This document shows, piece by piece, positions 61,348 to 64,000 of a stretch of DNA of 64,000 nucleotides. The notes beneath the pieces were generated by a model, which made no database searches, was not told the origin of the DNA, and saw only the letters and a program-made list of their open reading frames with translations. Origin of the DNA: Chthonomonas calidirosea (lineage in GTDB: Bacteria > Armatimonadota > Fimbriimonadia > Fimbriimonadales > Fimbriimonadaceae); assembly GCA_945882415.1 (NCBI GenBank), contig CAMCWC010000009.1:62001-126000 (forward strand), written 5' to 3'. The translations under genes and the position numbers were made by a program. The stretch's first letter is position 1. The number at the start of each line of letters is the position of its first letter.

Positions 61348-63369
61348 GTGGCAAATCGACTTCAAAATTCTGGCTCTCTTTACTTGCGGCAGCATGCCGA
61401 CCAGCCCGTCGAATGGTGGCCCTGGGGGCAGGAAGCACATGCCGAGGCGCAGCGTCGAGATGTCCCGATTCTTTTGAGCGTTGGCTATTCCGCCTGCCAC
61501 TGGTGCCATGTGATGGCGCACGAGTCGTTTGATGATCCAGAGATCGCGGCGAGGCTGAATGAATCGTTCGTCTGCATCAAGCTAGACCGCGAAGAGCGGC
61601 CGGATGTTGATGATCTCTACATGACTGCGGTCCAGCTGACCTCGGGCCGCGGGGGGTGGCCGATGACCTTGTTTTTGACGCCATCGTTAGAGCCGTTCTT
61701 TGCTGGGACGTACTTCCCGAAAGAAGATCGTGACCGGTATCCGGGATTTCGGACGATTGTGGAGCGGGTGGCGGAGGCTTGGCAAAAGAACCGTGCGGCA
61801 ATTTACGAAACCGCGAAAGAGCTGAGCGAGAATGTGGAAGACGCGCTCGGGCGGATGCCGAAGGTTGTTGATCGGTCTTTAGAGTATTGGAACAGCGCGT
61901 ACGTTACCGATCGGCTTCGGGAAGATTTCGATGACACGAATGCTGGATTTGGAACGGCGCCAAAGTTTCCGCCGCACAGTGCGCTCGAGTTCTTTCGACT
62001 GCCGGGCGATCCGGAGGTGCAGGCGTTGCGGACTTTCACTCTGCAGCGGATGGTTCGGGGCGGCATCTTTGACCAGGTTGGCGGTGGGTTCCACCGGTAC
62101 TCCACTGACGCAGAATGGCGCCTGCCGCACTTTGAGAAGATGCTGTACGACAACGCGCTTTTGCTGAAAGAGCTCGGGCACGAGACGGACTCCGAGCTTG
62201 TTCGTGCGCGGGAAAAGACGGTCGCATGGCTGACGACCGAGATGCGGATGGAGGACGGCACCTTTGCCAGCGCACTGGACGCGGATTCTCCCGAGGTCGA
62301 GGGTGGACACGCCGAGGAGGGGATGTATTACACCTGGACTTTTGCTGAACTTGAGGGGCTTCTGGCCTCAGACGAGCTTGAGTTCATGCGGTCCCACTTT
62401 GACCTTCGTGCGGAGGGGAACTACCACGAAGAGGCAACGCGGGAGATTTCTGGCCGGAACCTGTTTTCAAGTTCGGAACCTTTGCCAGAACAGCTACCTG
62501 CGGTGCTGGAGAAATTGGTGCATGCCCGGAACCTGCGACCCAGACCGAACCGCGATGATAAGCGCATTGCGGCGTGGAATGGTTTGGTCATCTCTGGACT
62601 CGTGGCTTCTGGCGAGATCGAGCTCGCCGCGCGTTGTGGAGAAGTGTGGCGAAACAACCTCGATTGCCACCAGTTGACCACAGCCGGGCCCGAGGGCAAA
62701 CCGTTCCTCGATGACGTTTCGCATCTGGGAATGGCGTTCTTGGATCTTTTCGAAGCCACAAATGACAGTCAATGGCACGCGGCCGCTCGGCTTCTTGTTG
62801 AGCAGCTCCGGGAATTTGAGGACAGCGAATACGGCGGGTTCTGGCTGGCGAGAAACGACAGCATGGACCTCTTTGCCCGGAGTAAGCCGGTCTTTGACAC
62901 CCCGATTCCGAGCGCGAATGCGACGGCGATTCGGTTACTTCTGCGGATAGGTCAGACCGAACGTGCGGCGTTTCATCTTTCTCGGTTGTGCGATTGGGTC
63001 CAGAAAGCGCCGGGGGCGTGTGAAGCACTTGCCTCGGCGATAATCGAGGCTCAAGCCCTCGGCGTAACCGTCGCCCAAGATATCCAGTTTGAACTTACAG
63101 CTTCAACGCTGACGATAAGCGTTCCAGGCGGATTTAAGTTGAACCGCGATGTGGCTGGTAATGGTCTTCTCATCGCAGCCCTGCTTCATGATGCGGAGGC
63201 TGGTGCCAGGCTAATGCCGCTTAAGCACAAGAAGAGACCCGACGGCAAGTTTTCGGCCGAGTTGCCTGACGAATGTTATCGGGTGAGTCTTCAGTATCAA
63301 CTGTGCACGGAAACGGAGTGCTTGCCTTGGCGAAGCATCGACGTGCAGGTAACTAACGAACGCCCTTAA
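61348..63369 (+). CDS. DUF255 (YyaL-type) thioredoxin-like protein with C-terminal helical domain
   Basis: 673 residues from GTG 61348. N-terminal thioredoxin-like domain contains LLSVGYSACHWCHVMAHESFDD with the C-x-x-C (CHWC), then GRGGWPMTLFLTP and GTYFP. The rest (about 180-670) is an alpha/alpha-type toroid resembling GH-like and YyaL proteins, with GLIFDQVGGGFHRYSTD-like (GIFDQVGGGFHRYSTDAEW) and PHFEKMLYDNALL. Members are implicated in spermatogenesis-associated and redox roles in eukaryotes; the bacterial role is unclear. It is 3 bp downstream of the deacetylase gene and converges with MFS, overlapping it by 17 bp. Confidence 0.92.
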   Translation: MANRLQNSGSLYLRQHADQPVEWWPWGQEAHAEAQRRDVPILLSVGYSACHWCHVMAHESFDDPEIAARLNESFVCIKLDREERPDVDDLYMTAVQLTSGRGGWPMTLFLTPSLEPFFAGTYFPKEDRDRYPGFRTIVERVAEAWQKNRAAIYETAKELSENVEDALGRMPKVVDRSLEYWNSAYVTDRLREDFDDTNAGFGTAPKFPPHSALEFFRLPGDPEVQALRTFTLQRMVRGGIFDQVGGGFHRYSTDAEWRLPHFEKMLYDNALLLKELGHETDSELVRAREKTVAWLTTEMRMEDGTFASALDADSPEVEGGHAEEGMYYTWTFAELEGLLASDELEFMRSHFDLRAEGNYHEEATREISGRNLFSSSEPLPEQLPAVLEKLVHARNLRPRPNRDDKRIAAWNGLVISGLVASGEIELAARCGEVWRNNLDCHQLTTAGPEGKPFLDDVSHLGMAFLDLFEATNDSQWHAAARLLVEQLREFEDSEYGGFWLARNDSMDLFARSKPVFDTPIPSANATAIRLLLRIGQTERAAFHLSRLCDWVQKAPGACEALASAIIEAQALGVTVAQDIQFELTASTLTISVPGGFKLNRDVAGNGLLIAALLHDAEAGARLMPLKHKKRPDGKFSAELPDECYRVSLQYQLCTETECLPWRSIDVQVTNERP

Positions 63370-64000
63370 CGTTCTTGAGCAGGAACGCTCCCGCGCCGAA
63401 GGTGACCGAGCAGAGAATGAAGACGGCCGAGTATCCCGCGCTGGTGTAGCGGACTACCTCTTCGCCCTTGTGCATGAGGGTTGTTGAGCCGAAGGAGGCG
63501 ATGAGTGCACCGGCGATGGGGCTGGCGAAGGATTGCGGCAGGGTCATCGCGATGTGCCAAACCGCCATGTCTTTCCCAGCGTGGGCTTTGTTCGGTAAGA
63601 CGTCGGTGCCGAGGGCGTAGTCGACGCTGCCGTAGGCTCCGTAGAAGAAGCCGAAGAACGACCCTACGATCATAGCCTGGGTCATGTTTTGGCAGAAGAT
63701 GAAGAAGATGGCGACGACGGCAATTCCGGCGTTGGCGACGTACACCACGCGCTTACGACCGATCTTATCGCTGAGCTGTCCGCCGTAGATTCCGCTGAAG
63801 CTGGCGAAGATGAGGATGAGGCCGATGAGGATCGAGGACTCGGTGCCGACCTTATCTCGATCGACGCCGATGACATCGACCAAGTAGTAATTCAAGAACG
63901 GCAGGACCGCATAGAACCCAAGCATTACGAGGGCTCGGGTGATCCAGACCCAGGCGAAATCGGGGTAGTCCTTTGGACTGATCCAAAGGCTCTTGAGATA
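63353..64000 (-). CDS. MFS transporter, 5' truncated by the window edge
   Basis: C-terminal 215 codons. The frame remains open to base 64000, with upstream residues KSLWISPKDYPDFAWVW, so the real start lies outside the window; an ATG at 63925 is internal. Six transmembrane segments are visible. The loop GGQLSDKIGRKRVVY is the family signature between helices 8 and 9 of the C-terminal half or 2 and 3 of a six-helix half. The substrate is not apparent. Confidence 0.88.
   Translation of the reverse strand, partial: YLKSLWISPKDYPDFAWVWITRALVMLGFYAVLPFLNYYLVDVIGVDRDKVGTESSILIGLILIFASFSGIYGGQLSDKIGRKRVVYVANAGIAVVAIFFIFCQNMTQAMIVGSFFGFFYGAYGSVDYALGTDVLPNKAHAGKDMAVWHIAMTLPQSFASPIAGALIASFGSTTLMHKGEEVVRYTSAGYSAVFILCSVTFGAGAFLLKNVKGVR

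Overview
The window looks like ordinary chromosome of a diderm bacterium, most likely Armatimonadota (Fimbriimonas-like). This is an inference. The main clue is the prepilin at 32508-33335, whose FTLIELLVVIAIIAILAAIL start followed by an FPVFAQAK stretch is typical of that group. KDO-8-phosphate synthase argues for an LPS-type outer membrane. No rRNA, CRISPR array, prophage or classical transposase gene was seen. The window opens inside pilT and closes inside an MFS transporter gene.

Layout. 0-6.7 kb: 3' end of pilT, then a minus-strand operon lipoprotein-leuS-two TPR proteins-metX. 6.7-9.4 kb: rluD-type synthase, DCC protein, ispH, folB. 9.4-12.8 kb: nusA-ylxR-infB with an extended -10 promoter and a leader attenuator. 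12.8-18.7 kb: acyl-CoA carboxylase beta subunit, YVTN/phosphoesterase fusion, membrane-anchored cyclase, tRNA-Pro. 18.7-21.9 kb: groES-groEL under two CIRCE-like operators, with a four-helix-bundle (S23-type) gene cassette between the two genes. 21.9-27.4 kb: PhyH oxygenase and poorly characterised accessory genes. 27.4-32.4 kb: leuA lacking its regulatory domain, NIL protein, esterase, glycosyltransferase, kdsA, sdhB. 32.5-40.1 kb: prepilin, WecG-type transferase, cobalamin adenosyltransferase, feoAB, lysS, peroxiredoxin. 40.1-45 kb: second copy of a dispersed element, small unknown genes including one broken by a stop codon, sugar isomerase, two tandem paralogues. 45-57 kb: tsf-rpsB, DinB, aat, SIS protein, GAF histidine kinase, tsaB-murB, PAP2, M50-like, GerMN and amidase. 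57-64 kb: tRNA-Val, a sugar ABC transporter without ATPase, a degenerate polysaccharide deacetylase, a DUF255 protein and MFS.

The most unusual signal is a family of decanucleotide arrays (unit about GGCTTTGTGT) at four places. Two arrays face each other and bound the S23-type gene between groES and groEL, as a 486-bp cassette with CGCTTTGT/ACAAAGCG tips. The other two begin a pair of about 390-bp colinear elements in inverted orientation, at 27.05-27.44 kb and 40.09-40.48 kb. Each of the three units starts at or within a few bases of a stop codon (groES, leuA, peroxiredoxin). I infer a mobile element family related to rRNA intervening sequences that settles at gene 3' ends. The copy after leuA sits exactly where the usual allosteric domain would begin.

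House-keeping functions dominate: translation (leuS, lysS, infB, tsf, rpsB, tsaB, aat), transcription (nusA), chaperones, envelope (murB, kdsA, amidase), isoprenoid and folate steps, and iron uptake. Start codons were adjusted where the longest reading frame was implausible; each case is noted.
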